Origin: Bettongia penicillata ogilbyi
Lineage: Eukaryota > Chordata > Mammalia > Diprotodontia > Potoroidae
Assembly (NCBI GenBank): GCA_023548195.1
Contig: JAJHZJ010000252.1
Location: 4,813,242 to 4,877,241, forward strand
Direction: 5' to 3'
Length of the DNA: 64,000 nt
This document shows, piece by piece, positions 25,401-37,639 of this stretch. Under the pieces are notes generated by a model. That model did not search any database, had not been told where the DNA came from, and worked only from the letters and a program-made list of their open reading frames with translations. Positions within the stretch are counted from its first letter, which is position 1, and the number at the start of each line of letters is the position of its first letter. Made by a program: the position numbers and the translations under genes.

Positions 25401-25569
25401 TTACTGCTCTTTGAACTTTCTCATTCTTTAAATAGACTAACCTCTTAATCTCCCACACCAAGTGTCGTTCCATTGACTTTGGTGATGCTCTTAATTACAT
25501 AGATTGTTTCATTCCATATCTCCTTGCCATACAATCACTGGTAAAATGTTGGCATTAAAAACATGGACT
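22491..25569. other. unassigned intronic sequence
   Basis: About 3 kb without a named repeat apart from a purine-rich patch (23690-23785) and short T runs (24231-24242). No exon-like ORF. Confidence 0.4.
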
Positions 25570-26077
25570 TCCTTCTAGTGCCACAGTGACAGTGGTAGAA
25601 CCAGTGCCACGGAGTAAAGGGCTCAGGGGTCATCAGACATCACCATTGCTGCCATGGAGAAGTTGTACTGAGTCCCCTTCAGGGTCCTTGCACGTCCCAA
25701 CCTGAAGCTGAAGAAGCTACCATGGGCCCAAATGCCATCATCAAATGTACACCCTGATGGTGCTGTCTTATTTTCTCATCACTGGAGGAATAATTTATGA
25801 TGTTACTGTAGAACTTCCTAGTGTTGGATCTATGACAGATGAACATGGATATCAGAAACCAATTGCTTTCTTGGCATATAGAGTAAATGGACGATATATT
25901 ATGGTAGGATTTGCATCCAGTTTCCTGTTTACATTTGGAAATTTAGGTTTCATGATCCTAGACTAATCCAATGCACCAAATATTCCCAAGCTCAATAGAT
26001 TTCTTCTTCTATTCACTGGTTTCATCAGTATCCTCTTGAGTTTCTTCATGGCGAGAATGTTCACGAGAATGAAACTT
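25570..26077 (+). pseudogene. OSTC: OSTC processed pseudogene, 3'-truncated
   Basis: Intronless copy of OSTC (oligosaccharyltransferase complex subunit, a roughly 149-residue ER membrane protein of STT3A-type OST). The 5' UTR-like start is near 25570 and the ATG is at 25654. Codon 6 is TGA (25669-25671), where OSTC has Arg. A frameshift near 25735 moves the reading to the frame of 25745-26077. That frame carries [24 protein letters not shown] and [12 protein letters not shown], then a stop at 25964 in place of the Arg of the LDRSN motif, then [15 protein letters not shown] and RMKL. Clear identity ends at 26077, about six residues before the normal C terminus. There is no 3' UTR or poly(A); L1 sequence follows at once. 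Confidence 0.9.
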
Positions 26078-26278
26078 AGAAAGACTTCACCTGGCCTCTG
26101 CTTTGACACATAAGTCAGCTCAGCACCAGGTAAGCTACAGCATTCTAGCCTCTACCTGAAAGAACCAGAGGCCACAATACACAAAGCCTCAAGTTCTAAA
26201 TACAAGAACATTGGGACTGAGCCCCCTGTGCCCTACAAGCAGAGATCCACTTTAAAAGCCAGGAAAAGAGTGATCATC

Positions 26279-27368
26279 ATAAGCAAGAAGCAAACTAGAA
26301 AAGATAAGACCATAGAATCTTTCTATGAGGACAAGGACCAAAACACAAATACCAAAGAGGGCAGTATTGAGACTGTCTGTACTCCCATCTGAAACTTCAG
26401 ATGGGACTATGAACTTATCGAAAGCACAAAGAGCCTTCTTGGAAGATTTTAAGAAGGATTTTAAAAGCTAAATTAGGGAAGTAGAAGAAAAACTGGCCAA
26501 TGATTTTAAAAATATGAAAAAAGAAATCACAGAAGAATTTAAAAGGAAAATTGGACTGATGGAAAAGGAAGCACAAAACCTAACTGGGAAAATTGGACAA
26601 ATGGAAAAAGAAGTACAAAAACTAACTGGAGTAAATAATTCCTTAAAAGGAACAATGGAACAGATAGAAAAGGAGAACCAAAAGTTAAATGAAGAAAACA
26701 ATTTGATAAAAATTAGAAATGGACAAGTAGAAGCTAATGATTCTGTGAGACATCAAGAATCAGTCAAACAAAATCTAAAGAATGAAAAGACAGAAGAAAA
26801 TGTAAAATATCTAATTGGAAAAACAACTGATCTGGAAAACAGATCCAGGAGAGAAAATTTAAGAATTACTGGTCTACCAGAAAGCCATGATGAAAAAAAA
26901 AGCCTGGACAATATCTTCCAAGAAATCATCAAGGAAAACTGCCCAGAAGTCCGAGATCCAGAAAGCGAAATAGTCATCAAAAGAATCCACTATTCACCTC
27001 CTGAAAGGGACCCCAAGCTAAAAACACCAAGGAATATCACTGTCAATTCCAGAACTATCATGTGGAAGGAGAAAATATTACAGGTGGGCAGAAAGAAACA
27101 ATTCAAATATAGAAGAGCTATGGTCAGGATCACACAGGACTTTGTAGCTTCTACATTAAAAGATCAGCAGGATAGGAATATGATATTCTGTAAGGCAAAG
27201 GAGCTGGGTCTATAAACAAGGATCAATTACCCAGCAAAACTGAGCATAATATTTTGGGAAAGGAGATTAACATTCAATAAAGTAATGGATTTCCAGACCT
27301 TTCTGATGAAAAAGTCAGAGTTCAATAGAAAATACAATCTTCAAACACAAGTCTCAAGAGAAGCATAA
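26279..27368 (+). pseudogene. L1 ORF1
   Basis: The start codon is ATA (26279-26281) where the family should have ATG, followed by SKKQTRKDKTIESFYEDK. Early stops and a frameshift lie before 26514. The long open part (26514-27212) has the coiled coil with repeated QMEKEVQKL-type heptads, the RRM entry RSRRENLRITGLPESHD and the C-terminal domain. A single in-frame TAA (27213-27215) interrupts it; the same frame then stays open through INYPAKLSIIF to TAA at 27366-27368, which I take as the ancestral end. The product family is a trimeric nucleic-acid chaperone that coats L1 RNA. Confidence 0.88.
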
Positions 27369-27899
27369 AAAGGCAAACAGGGGAAAAGAAAAACACTTGC
27401 TATTCAATATGAGCAAACTGTTTACATCCCTATAAGGGAAGATGATATTTGTTAATCTTGAGGATTGTACAATTATTATGATATACAAAAGGGATATACA
27501 TAGATAGAGGGAGTAAGTATAAAGAAAATGATGTAATGATAAAAATGTGATTTAAGGGTGAGAAGAGTATGTAATGGGAGATATAAAAAGGAAAAGGCAG
27601 AAAGAAGTAAAATACATCACAGGAAAAGGTACAAAAATATATTACAGTGGAGGGAAAGAGATGAGCATTGTTTGAGATTTACTCTCATCTGATTTGGTTC
27701 AAGGAGGGAATAATAAACTCAGTTAAGTACAGAAATCTAACTAGCTCTATAGGCAGTGGGAGGGGAAGAGGGAAAGAAAAGAGAGGGAAGGCTAAAAGGA
27801 GGGAAGAAGTAGCAAGGGAAAAGGGGAGTAAAAAGGAGGGGGGCTGAAAGAAGGGAGGGAAGACTGAGGGAGGAGGTGGTCAAAAATTAAAATTCTATT

Positions 27900-30800
27900 G
27901 TGGAGGGGAAGGGAGAAAGAAGAACAAAAAGCACAAATGGAGAGAAAGAGGATGGAGGGAAAACAGAGACAGTAATCGTAACTGTGAATGTGAATGGGAT
28001 AAACTCTCCCATAAAATGGAGACAGATAGCAGAATGGATTAAAAGTGATAATCCAACAATATGCTGTTTACAAGAAACACATTTGAAATGGGCGGGGGAT
28101 ACACACAGGGTAAAGGTAATAGCTTGGAGCAGAATATATTGTGCTTCAGCTGATATAGCAGAGGTGGCAATCCTAATCTCAAAGTAAAAGCAGAAATAGA
28201 TCTAACCAAAAGAGATAAGGAAGGAAACTATATCCTGCTAAAAGGTACCATAGACAATGAAGCAATGTCATTACTAAACATATATGCTCCAAGTGATACT
28301 TAGAGGAGAAGTTAAGGGAGTTACAGGAAGAAATACATAGCAAAACTATACTAGTGGGGGGACTTCAACCTCCCCCTCTCTGAACTTGATAAATATAACC
28401 TCAAAATCAACAAGAAAGAAGTTAAAAAGGTGAATAAAACTCTGGATAAGGTAGATATGATAGATCTCTGGAGAAAACTGAATGGGGATAGAAAAGAATA
28501 TACCTTTTTCTCAGCAGTACATGGCATATATACAAAAATTGACCATGTATTAGGACATAAAAACCTCACAATCCAATGCAGAAAGGCAGAAATAGTCAAT
28601 GTATCCATCTCAGATCATGATGCAATAAAAATTATATGTAATAAAAGACCATGAAAAGATAGATCAAAAATTAATTGGAAACTAAATAATCTAATCCTAA
28701 AAAATGAGTGGGTTAAGCAATAAATCATAGAAACAATCAACAACTTCATTCAAGAGAATGATAATGATGAGACAACATACCAAATCTTATGGGATACTGC
28801 AAAAGCAATTCCCTACATGAATAAAACAGAGAAAGAGGAGATCAATGAACTAGGCATACAGCTCAAGAAGCTAAAAAAAAGAACAAATTGAAAATCCCCA
28901 AGTAAATACCAAATTAGAAAGACTGAAAACCAAAGGAGAGATTAATAAAACTGAAATTAAGAAAACTATTGAACCAATAAATAAAACTAGGAGTTGGTTT
29001 TATGAAAAAACCAATAAAATTGATAAACCTTTGGTTAATTTGATTAAAAAAATAAAGAAAACCAAATTATCAATATCAAAAGTGAAAAGGGTGAACTCAC
29101 CTCCAATGAAGAGGAAATTAAAACAATAATTAGAAATTACTTTGCTCAACTGTATGCCCATGAATTTGACAATCTAAATGAGTTGGATGAATATTTTTAA
29201 AAATATAAATTGCTCAGATTAACAGAAGAGCAAGTTGAATACTTAAATAACCCCATCTCAGAAAAAGAAATTGAACAAGCCATCAATGAACTCTCTAGGA
29301 AAAAATCCCAGGGCCAGATGGATTTATAAGTGAATTCTATCAATCATTTAAAAAACAGTTAATTCCAATACTATATAGACTATTTGGGAAAACTAGTGAG
29401 GATGGAATCCTACCAAATTCTTTTTTATGATACAAATATGGTTCTGATATGTAAACCAGGAAAAGCCAAGACAGAGAAAGAAAATTATAGACCAATTTCT
29501 CTAATGAATACAAATACTAAAATTTTAAATAAGATATTAGCAAAAAGAATACAGTAACCTATTATGAGAATAAAACATTATGATCAGGTAGGATTTATAC
29601 CAGAAATGCAGGGCTGGTTCAATATTAGGAAAACTATCAGTATTTTTGATCATGTCAACAACAAAACTAAAAGAAACCACGCTGAGATAAAAAAAGATGC
29701 AGAAAAAGCTTTTGACAAAATACAACACCTGTTCTTATTGAAAAGACTGGAGAGCATAGAAATAAATGGAACTTCCATAAAATAATAAGCAGTATCTGCC
29801 TAAAACCATCAGCAAGCATTATATGCAATGGGGATAAGTTAGATGCATTTCCAATAAGATCAGAGGTGAAATAAGGATGTCCATTATCACCACTGTTATG
29901 CAATATAGTACTAGAAATGTTAGCTTTAGCAATAAGAATAAGAAGTTGAAGGAATTAGAATAGGCAAAGAAACTGAGTTTTCATTCTTTGCAGATGATAT
30001 GATGATATACTTAGAGAATCCCAGAGAATCAAGTAAAAAAACTACTTGAAATAATAAACAACTGGCAAAGTTGAAGGTTACAAAATAAACGCAGATAAAT
30101 CACCTGCATTTCTATGTATTACTAACAAAGCCAGCAGCAAGAGATAGAAAGAGAAATCCCATTTAAAGCTACAGTAGACACTATAAAGTATCTGGGAGTC
30201 TACTTGCCAAAACAAGCCCAGGGACTATACAAACACAATTACAAAACACTTTTCACACAAATAAAATCTTAGAACTGATTTTAAGTAAAGTGCAAAAACA
30301 TTAGTTGCTCATGGGTAGGCCAAGCCAATATAATAAAAATGACAATTCTACCTAAATTAATTTAGTTATTTGATGCCATACCAATCAAATTACCAGATAA
30401 TTATTTTTCCAGAGATAGAAAAAAGTAATATTAAAATTTATCTGGAAGATCAAAAGGTTCAGAATATTAAGGGAACTAATGAAAAGAAATGCTAGGGAAG
30501 GTGGCCTAGCCCTACCAGATCTTCATAAGCATCAATCATCAAAACCACTTGGTACTGGCTAAGAAATAGAGGGATAGACCAGTGGAATAGGTTAGATATT
30601 CAAGACACAGTAGTCAATGAATATAGCAATCTACTGTTTGATAAACTCAAGAACCCCAGATTCTGGGACAAGAACTCTTTGTTTGACAAAAATTGTTGGG
30701 AAAACTGAGCAAGCGGAAACTGGGCATAGACTAGTGCCTGACACCATACACAAGAATAAACTCCAAATGGATACATGATCTAGGTATAAAGACTGATACT

Positions 30801-31703
30801 ATAAACAAATTAGTGTATTTGTCAGATTTATGGAGAATGGAGAAATTTTTGACCAAACAAAAGAGAGAAAACATTATGAAGTGCAAAATGGATAATTTTG
30901 ATTACATTAAATTGAAAAGTTTTTGCACAAACAAACCCAAGGCAACCAAGATTAGGAGGGAAGCAGAAAACTGGGAAAGAATTTTTGAAACTAGTATCTG
31001 TCATAAAGGCCTCATTTCTAAAATGTATAGAGAACTGAGTCAAATGTACAAGAATACGAGTCATTCCCCAATTAATAAAGGGTCAAAGGATATGAACAGG
31101 CAGTTTTCAGAGGAAGAAATTAAAACTATCTATAGTCATAAGAAAAAATGCTCTAAATCACTATTGATTGGAGAGATGCAAATCAGAACAACTCTGAAGT
31201 ACCACATCACACCTATCAGATTGGCTAACATGACTAAACAGGAAGATGATCAATGTTGGAGAAGATGTGGCAGAGCTGGAACACTAATTCATTGTCGGTG
31301 GAGCTGTGAGCTGATCCAACCATGCTGGAGAGCAATGTGGAACTATGCCCAAAGGGCTATAAAAATGTGCATACGCTTTGACCCAGCATTATCACTTGTA
31401 GGACCGTATCCCAAAGAGATCATAAAAATGGGAAAGGGTCCCATATGTATAAAAATATTTATAGCAGCTCTCTTTGTGGTGGCCAAAAAACTGGAAATCA
31501 AAGGGATGCCCATCAATTGGGGAATGGCTGAACAAATATGGTATATGAATGTAATGGAATACTACTGTGCTATAAGAAGTGATGAACAGGAAGACTTCAG
31601 AGAGGCCTGGAAGGACTTATATGATCGGATGCTGAGTGAAAGGAGCAGAACCAGGAGAACTTTGTACACAGCAACCACAGCATGTAAGGAATTTTTCTGG
31701 TAG
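27900..31703 (+). pseudogene. L1 ORF2 (endonuclease / reverse transcriptase), broken
   Basis: Endonuclease: VTVNVNGINSPIK and CCLQETHLKW (about 27970-28100), with a later SDHDAI-type motif at 28610-28627. Reverse transcriptase: FIPEMQGWFNIRKT at about 29590-29640 and the catalytic FADD at 29987-29998, followed by MMIYLENP. C-terminal region: the open segment 30813-31703 with the Cys/His cluster CWRRCGRAGTLIHCRWSC (about 31255-31310) and FDPALSLVGPYPKE. There are many frameshifts and stops, for example around 28190, 28650 and 29790. Confidence 0.9.
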
Positions 31704-32062
31704 ACTTAGCCCTTCACAGTAATGCAAGGACCTAAAAAATTCCCAATGGACTCGAGGTAAAATGCCTTCCACATCCAGAGAAAGAACTATGGAATTTGAT
31801 CGCTGAATGAAGCAGACAATTTTCTCTTGTGTCATATTTTGTTTTGTTTTGTTTTATGGTTTCTCCCATTCAATTTAATTCTTCTATGCAACATAACTGA
31901 GGTGAAAATGTATTTAATAGAAACATATATGTGAACCTATATAAGACTGCATGCCATCTCGGGGAGGGAGAAGGGAGGGAAGGGGGAAATCTAAGATAGA
32001 GGCAAATGTTTGTAGAAAACTGAAAACAAAATAATTTAAAATAAATTTAATAAAAATAAAAA

Positions 32063-32497
32063 TGCGAAAGGTTTTAGACTATTTTTTGGAAAAAATCTTC
32101 TTGATTCCATTGATGTGATCAGCTTATTTTAATAACAGTAATCAGCTTATTTTAATAACAGTAATAACACCACTGTTCTTCATGTCATTCACATCAAATA
32201 ATCATATCTATCCTCTTTGGCTTTTTCCTCCTATTTTTGATAGAAACTATTTTCCTTTCTATGAGTAAAGTATTGAATAAAGTATTTCCTTATTTCCTAA
32301 AAAAAAAAAACAAACTTTTTCTTTAGTGGGAAAATTAGAATCATTAACAAAAGGTGCTCTGAAATTTCCAAAAAGTAATACAGCTTACTCTGTCCCTCTT
32401 TCTCACTTTTGGGCCTATATCACTATCCAATTGTATAACTTATCCTAGATATGCATTCTAACAGACAAACAATGCTGCCTAGACAATGCATTTTAGT
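32063..32497. other. unassigned; short tandem duplication
   Basis: A 23-base unit 'ATCAGCTTATTTTAATAACAG' (shortened) occurs twice back to back at about 32118-32163. Nothing else recognised. Confidence 0.5.
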
Positions 32498-32745
32498 TAT
32501 TTTTCAATTATGTCTGCAACTATTTGTGCCCCATTTGGGATTTTCTTGGCAAAGATAATGAAATAGTTTGCAATGAAAAATTCTCCTCCAGTTCCTTTTA
32601 CCAACTTACAGGCAAGTAGGGTTAGGTGACTTGCCCGAAGTCATACAGCTAGTAAGTGTCTGAGGCCACATTTAAACTCAGAAAGAAGAGTCTTACTGAC
32701 TCCAAGCCTGATACTTTATCCACTGTGGCACCTAGCGCCCTTGCG
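32498..32745 (-). mobile_element. MAR1 SINE (marsupial)
   Basis: 'CCCCATTTGGGATTTTCTTG', 'AGGTGACTTGCCCGAAGTCA', 'ACAGCTAGTAAGTGTCTGAG' and the 'TATCCACTGTGGCACCTAGC' head, in reverse orientation. Confidence 0.85.
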
Positions 32746-33674
32746 ATAAACACTGCACACTAAAAACAAACATGTGAGGACACAAAGTAATGAAAGGAAC
32801 ATAAAAATCTACTCACAGAACTTCCTAACATGGATTATCATATACAGTAGACCTCCTTGTCTTTCAACTTCCTTGTCTGTAAAATGAATGAGTTGAAACA
32901 ATGCCAGACCTAATGGTATGTTTTTATGTATCCAAAATGCAAATTTCCACTCTTTTTGCATATAATGCATATGCCAGGAATTCAGACAAATATTTTTCCC
33001 TTCTGTGATATTGAGCATATGCTAATTGCAAAGTGCATATACAGCAATCAAGAAAAGAAATCATGTTTTCCTAGTTGACATACAGACCAAAAAATTATAT
33101 TTTCTGAAGTGACTATAAATATTGTTCATCTTTCTTAAGCAGAATTATAGTAATTGCATTTTCTAAACCAAAAATCAGAAGACATGGTCTGATAAAGGAT
33201 TTGAGTTGTGAATTTATTATGCAGAAATCTTCTAAAAGTATAAACATTCAATCAGATTTGTTTATGTATTTAATAAATTACCTTTACTTTAAAAGCTAAA
33301 ATGACATCAAATAATTTTGACTACACTGAAAACAACTTCAAATTATATACATATTAACTATGTACAAAAATATCTGGTAATAATCAGCATCACAATTACT
33401 TTCAATACCAATTGCCTTTATCATGTTACCAAAACTAATCGTGCTTACATTAGCCCCCACATAAAGCTGTTCTGGGGCTTTACATTTAAAATGTCATGGC
33501 CACCTTTATACCACTGCACAAACTACATATATATTCTATTTGCACAGTTATATATAAACATAATATGAGCTAGTATTTACACATTTATGGGTATCTAATG
33601 ATATTCAGTCTCTGATTTTTCTCTTGTGACATTATGTTATACAAAATTCACATTTATAAATGGCTTTAGGGATT
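32746..33674. other. unassigned intronic sequence
   Basis: AT-rich, no recognised gene or repeat. Confidence 0.4.
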
Positions 33675-33840
33675 ATACAATACTTTTCCTGCCAACAGCC
33701 CTCTGATTGTAGACCTCTCACCAGATGAAGAACCTGGGACCCAGCAAGGTCCAGTGACATGCCCAAAGTAATACTCATAAGTTCATTTCCAGACAAGATC
33801 TGAACCCTCAGCTGCAAGTGCAGACTTCTAGACTCTTTGG
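33675..33840 (-). mobile_element. MIR-like SINE fragment
   Basis: 'CCAGATGAAGAACCTGGGAC', 'CCAGTGACATGCCCAAAGTA' and 'CAAGATCTGAACCCTCAG' follow reverse MIR order; diverged. Confidence 0.6.
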
Positions 33841-34099
33841 GATGTTTATGATATAATGCTTACTGACTTAACTCAATTACCAGGATATTTATAGGGATAA
33901 GAGGAACATAATTTTTAAAATTTGAACTCACCTGGACAAATGAGAACCTGGTCACCATGTGCAAACATTAAGGGATTTAAAAAGAAGAAAAATTTTATAT
34001 CATGAATTTTAAGATTTTAAAAATAAAAATGTATATTTTTTCCTGTAGTTCATACTTTCCAATGATTCTGATTATATAAATGTAGGGAACTGCTCATGT

Positions 34100-34318
34100 A
34101 AGGGCAGGGTACAGTGTAGTAGAGTAGGGTAGAGTTTAAAGTACATTTTCCTAAAGACAAAAGCAACCTGGATTCAAGTCCCTCCCTGCCCTGCTGTAGG
34201 GCCATGGTCACATCATTGAACCTCCTTCCATTTCCCCACTTATAAAATGTGGTATAAAATGAAACTTGGATTAGATACAATCTTTAAGGTGCGTTCCATT
34301 AATAAGATTCTATCTATG
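34100..34318 (+). mobile_element. MIR/MON1-type SINE
   Basis: 'AACCTGGATTCAAGTCCCTC', 'TTGAACCTCC...TTCCCCACTTATAAAATG' and an 'AAGGTGCGTTCCATTAATAAGATTCTA'-type end (shortened) give the CORE-SINE order. Confidence 0.6.
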
Positions 34319-34678
34319 ATCTGCTTTTAGTGGAGACACTTAGTAGAAGAGATTGTATTTCCAGGGATGCCTGGTTCCAAAGAAGAATCTCCCAACAAGC
34401 AGGACTTTGTGCCAGACAGAATCTGGGTGATGCTCTAGAGGAGGGAGTGTAGGCAGAGGACTCTAGCAGCAAGGAAAGCTGCACATAATAGGGTCAGAAG
34501 ACACAGTGCAGAACCCTGGAAGGCAAGCATCCAGACGTACCATAGAGCAAAGCAGAGCTGAAGCAGTGGACAGTCCTCAAGTTGTGATGACAAAGAAGCC
34601 TGTATGTAGACTTCTACCTGATTGATTCCTATTCCAGAAAAATATCTTGACAATATAGGTTTTCACATTTCAGTTATT

Positions 34679-37445
34679 TTTTTTTAATATAAATTTATTT
34701 ATTTAACTTTTTACATTCATTTTCACAAAATTTTGGGTTCCAAATTTTCTCCCCTTTTGACCCTCCCCTCCCCCCAATACACCAAGCATTCTAATTTCCC
34801 CTATCACCAATCTGCCCTCTCTTCTGTCATCCCTCCCTTCTCTTGTCCCCATCTTCTCTTTTGTCCTGTAGGGCCAGATGACTTTCTATTCCCCATTAAC
34901 TGTATTTCTTATTTCCTAGTAGCAAGAACAATACTCAACAGCTGTTCCTAAAACTTTGAGTTCCAAATTCTCCCCATCCCTCCCTCCCCACCCATTCCCT
35001 TTGGGAAGGCAGGCAATTCAATATAGGCCCTATCTGTGTAGTTTTGCCAATGACTTCAATAACAGTCGTGTTGTGTAAGACTAACTGTATTTCCCTCCAT
35101 CCTATCCTGCCCCCCATTATTTCTATTCTATCTTTTGATTCTGTCCCTCCCCAAGAGTGTTGACTTCAAATTGCTCCCTCCTCCCATTGCCCTCCCTTCC
35201 ATCATCGCCCCCACCCAGCTTATCTCCTTCTCCCCAACTTTCCTGTATTGTAAGATAGGTTTTCATACCAAAATGAGTGTGCATTTTACTCCTTCCTTTA
35301 GTCGAATGTGATGAGGGTAAACATGTTTTTTCTCTCAGCTCTCCTCTTTTTCCCTCCACTAGAAAGTCTCCTGCTTGCCTCTTGAATGGGATATAATTTA
35401 CCCCATTCCATTTCACCCTCTCCTCCCACTACATTTCTCTCTCACCGTTTACCTTAATTTCTTTTAAGATGTGGTCCCATCCTATTCAGTTCACTCTGTG
35501 TTCTCTGTCTCTGTATGTGCATGCATGTGTATATGTGTGTGTGCACACACGTGTACTTGTGTGTGTGTGCGTATGCGTGGGTGTACATCTGTGTGTGATA
35601 CTGAAGTGTTTTAAGAGTTACAAATATTGTCTTTCCATGTAGGAATGTAAACAGTTCACCTTTGGTAAGTCCCTTATCACTTCCCTTTGCTGTTTACTTT
35701 TTCATGCTTCTCATTCTTGTGTTTGAAAGTCAAATTTTCTTTTCCGCTCTGGTCTTTTCATCAAGAATGCTTGAAAGTCCTCTGTTTCATTGAAAGACCA
35801 TATTTTCCCCTGAAGGATTATACTCAGTTTTGCTGGGTAGGTCATTCTTGGTTTGAGTCCTAGTTCCTTTGACTTCTGGAATGTCCTGTTCCACGCCCTT
35901 CAATCCCTTAATGTAGAAGCTGCTAGATCTTGTGTTATCCTGATTGTATTTCCACAATACTGGAATTGTTTCTTTCTAGCTGCTTGCAATATTTTCTCCT
36001 TGACCTGGGAATTCTGGAATTTGGCCACAATGTTCCTAGGTGTTTCTCTTTTTGAATCTCTTTCAGGTGGTGATCGATGGATTCCTTCAATACTAATTTT
36101 GCCCTCTGGTTCTAGAATCTCAGGGCAGTTTTCCTTGATCATTTCATGAAAGATGATGTCTAGGCTCTTTTTTTGATCATGGCTTTCAGGAAGTCCCATA
36201 ATTTTTCAATTGTCTCTCCTGGATCTATTTTCCAGGTCAGTTGTTTTTCCAATGAGATATTTCACATTCTCTTCCATTTTTTCATTCTTTTGGTTTTGTT
36301 TGGTGATTTTTTGGTTTCTTATAGTCATTAGCCTCCATCTGTTTCATTCTAATTTTGAGAGAACCATTTTCTTCAGTGAGCTTTTGAACCTCTTTTTCCA
36401 TTTGGCTAATTCTGCTTTTGAAAGCATTCTTCTCCTCATTGGCTTTTTGAACCTCTTTTGCCAATTGAGTTAGCCTACTTTTCAAGGTGTTATTTTCTTC
36501 AGCATTTTTTGGGGTCTCCTTTAGCAAAGTATTGATCCATTTTTCATGCTTTTCTTGCATCTCTCTCATTTCTCTTCCCAGTTTTTCCTCCACCTGTCTA
36601 ACTTGATTTTCAAAATCCTTTTTGAGCTCTTCCATGGCCTGAACCCATTGGTTATCTATTTCAGATGTTTGGGGTACAGAGGCCTTGACTTCTATGTCTT
36701 TCCCTGATGGTAAGCATTCTTTCTCATCATCAGAAATGAAAGGCGGGAACACTGGTTCCCCAAGAAAGTACCCTTCTATGGTCTTATTTTTTTTCCCTTT
36801 TCTGGGCATTTCCCAGCCAGTTACTTGACTTCTGAGATTCCTCTCCACCCCCGCCTAGATCCGCCCAGCCAGTGCTTGGGGTCTGAGATTCAAATGCTGC
36901 TTCCCAGACTCAGGGCTTTCAGTGGCGGGCACGACTGCTATTCAATGTGAGCTTAAGTTCTGGTGCTGGGGTGGGGGCAGGGCCACCTCCCAGGCTCAGT
37001 TCCCTCAGGGGGTTTATGAGGAGACCTTCTGTAATGGATCTGAGGTCCTGTCTGCTCCAGGATTCCCGGCCGCAGCTGCCTCCCGAGGGGGCCCGAGCCA
37101 TGGAGACACTCCAATCCCCTCTCGGCCAGCCCAGACATCTCTCTCACTGACCTGTAGTGCCTGTGGGTGGAGGGAGCTTTACGGCCACCAGAGGTTCCAT
37201 CCCTGAAGCCTGCTCGGATCTGCTCCTCTGGGGCCGGGCGGCCAGGGAAGTGCAGTTGTGTGAGGGACCCCTGGGGACGGCTTTCCTGGGCTCTCTGAAA
37301 TGGAAATCTCTTCCCCTGCGTTTTTGCACGGCTTGCACTGATCCAGAATTTGTGGGAAATTCTTTTTACAGAAAATATATGGGCTGTGGGTTCAGAGCTA
37401 GCATACGTGAGTCTTTCTACCCCGCCATCTTGGCTCCTCCCCCCT
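34679..37445 (-). mobile_element. HAL1 (half-L1) retrotransposon, copy B
   Basis: Same structure as copy A and alignable along its whole length, with only a handful of differences per 100 bases. The 5' end is GGGGGGAGGAGCCAAGATGG (reverse of about 37426-37445), followed by a GC-rich 5' UTR about 30 bases shorter than in copy A near 37060, one ORF1 (35900-36809), a 3' UTR with a GT microsatellite (about 35510-35600) and an A-rich end. Flanks share only GTTATT (34673-34678 and 37451-37456), so a TSD is weak. Confidence 0.88.
35900..36809 (-). pseudogene. HAL1 ORF1, copy B, broken
   Basis: Begins MPRKGKKNKTIEGYFLG at 36809 and runs through the coiled coil (QVRQVEEKLGREMREMQEKH, then heptads) to about 36320. 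There a two-base deletion relative to copy A shifts the frame. The RRM and C-terminal part reopen (MGLPESHDQKKSLD from 36199). The TGA at 35900-35902 is in the same codon as in copy A. Beyond it the frame stays open to about 35711 (KIWSFNETEDFQAFLMKR), so the shared stop is premature relative to L1 ORF1. Confidence 0.87.
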
Positions 37446-37639
37446 GAAGGGTTATTAAGAGGAGAAATTCAATTAAATTCAAACATCTGTTAAGTGCCTG
37501 TGACATGGTAAGTTGTAACCTTCTTGAGGGCAATGAGGGTATTCTGACGGTTGAGGTATGAGGGAATGAGGACCTGAACCTGTATGACTACTTTGTGAGT
37601 GGAGCAGAGAGGACAGATATGAGATTTGTCCTATTGGAC

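Larger units (their letters stand above)
26078..32062 (+). mobile_element. L1 retrotransposon, nearly full length
   Basis: Short 5' UTR remnant (26078-26278; no GGAGGAGCCAAGATGG start, so 5'-truncated), ORF1 (26279-27368), spacer, ORF2 (about 27900-31703), and 3' UTR ending in an A-rich tail at 32062. Both ORFs are broken, so it is not autonomous now. The 5' edge abuts the OSTC pseudogene. I could not find a convincing target-site duplication around the L1 alone or around OSTC plus L1. Confidence 0.92.

Noticed and set aside
25745..25966. Functional OSTC-like retrogene
   Set aside because: Stop at codon 6, a frameshift near 25735, a stop at 25964 and loss of the C terminus leave only 73 codons of the middle.
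30813..31703. 296-codon ORF as an independent gene
   Set aside because: It is the C-terminal end of L1 ORF2, in line with upstream RT and endonuclease remnants.
36922..37447. Plus- and minus-strand ORFs in the GC-rich part of HAL1 copy B
   Set aside because: They lie in the HAL1 5' UTR; the equivalent frames in copy A differ by indels, so coding is not maintained.
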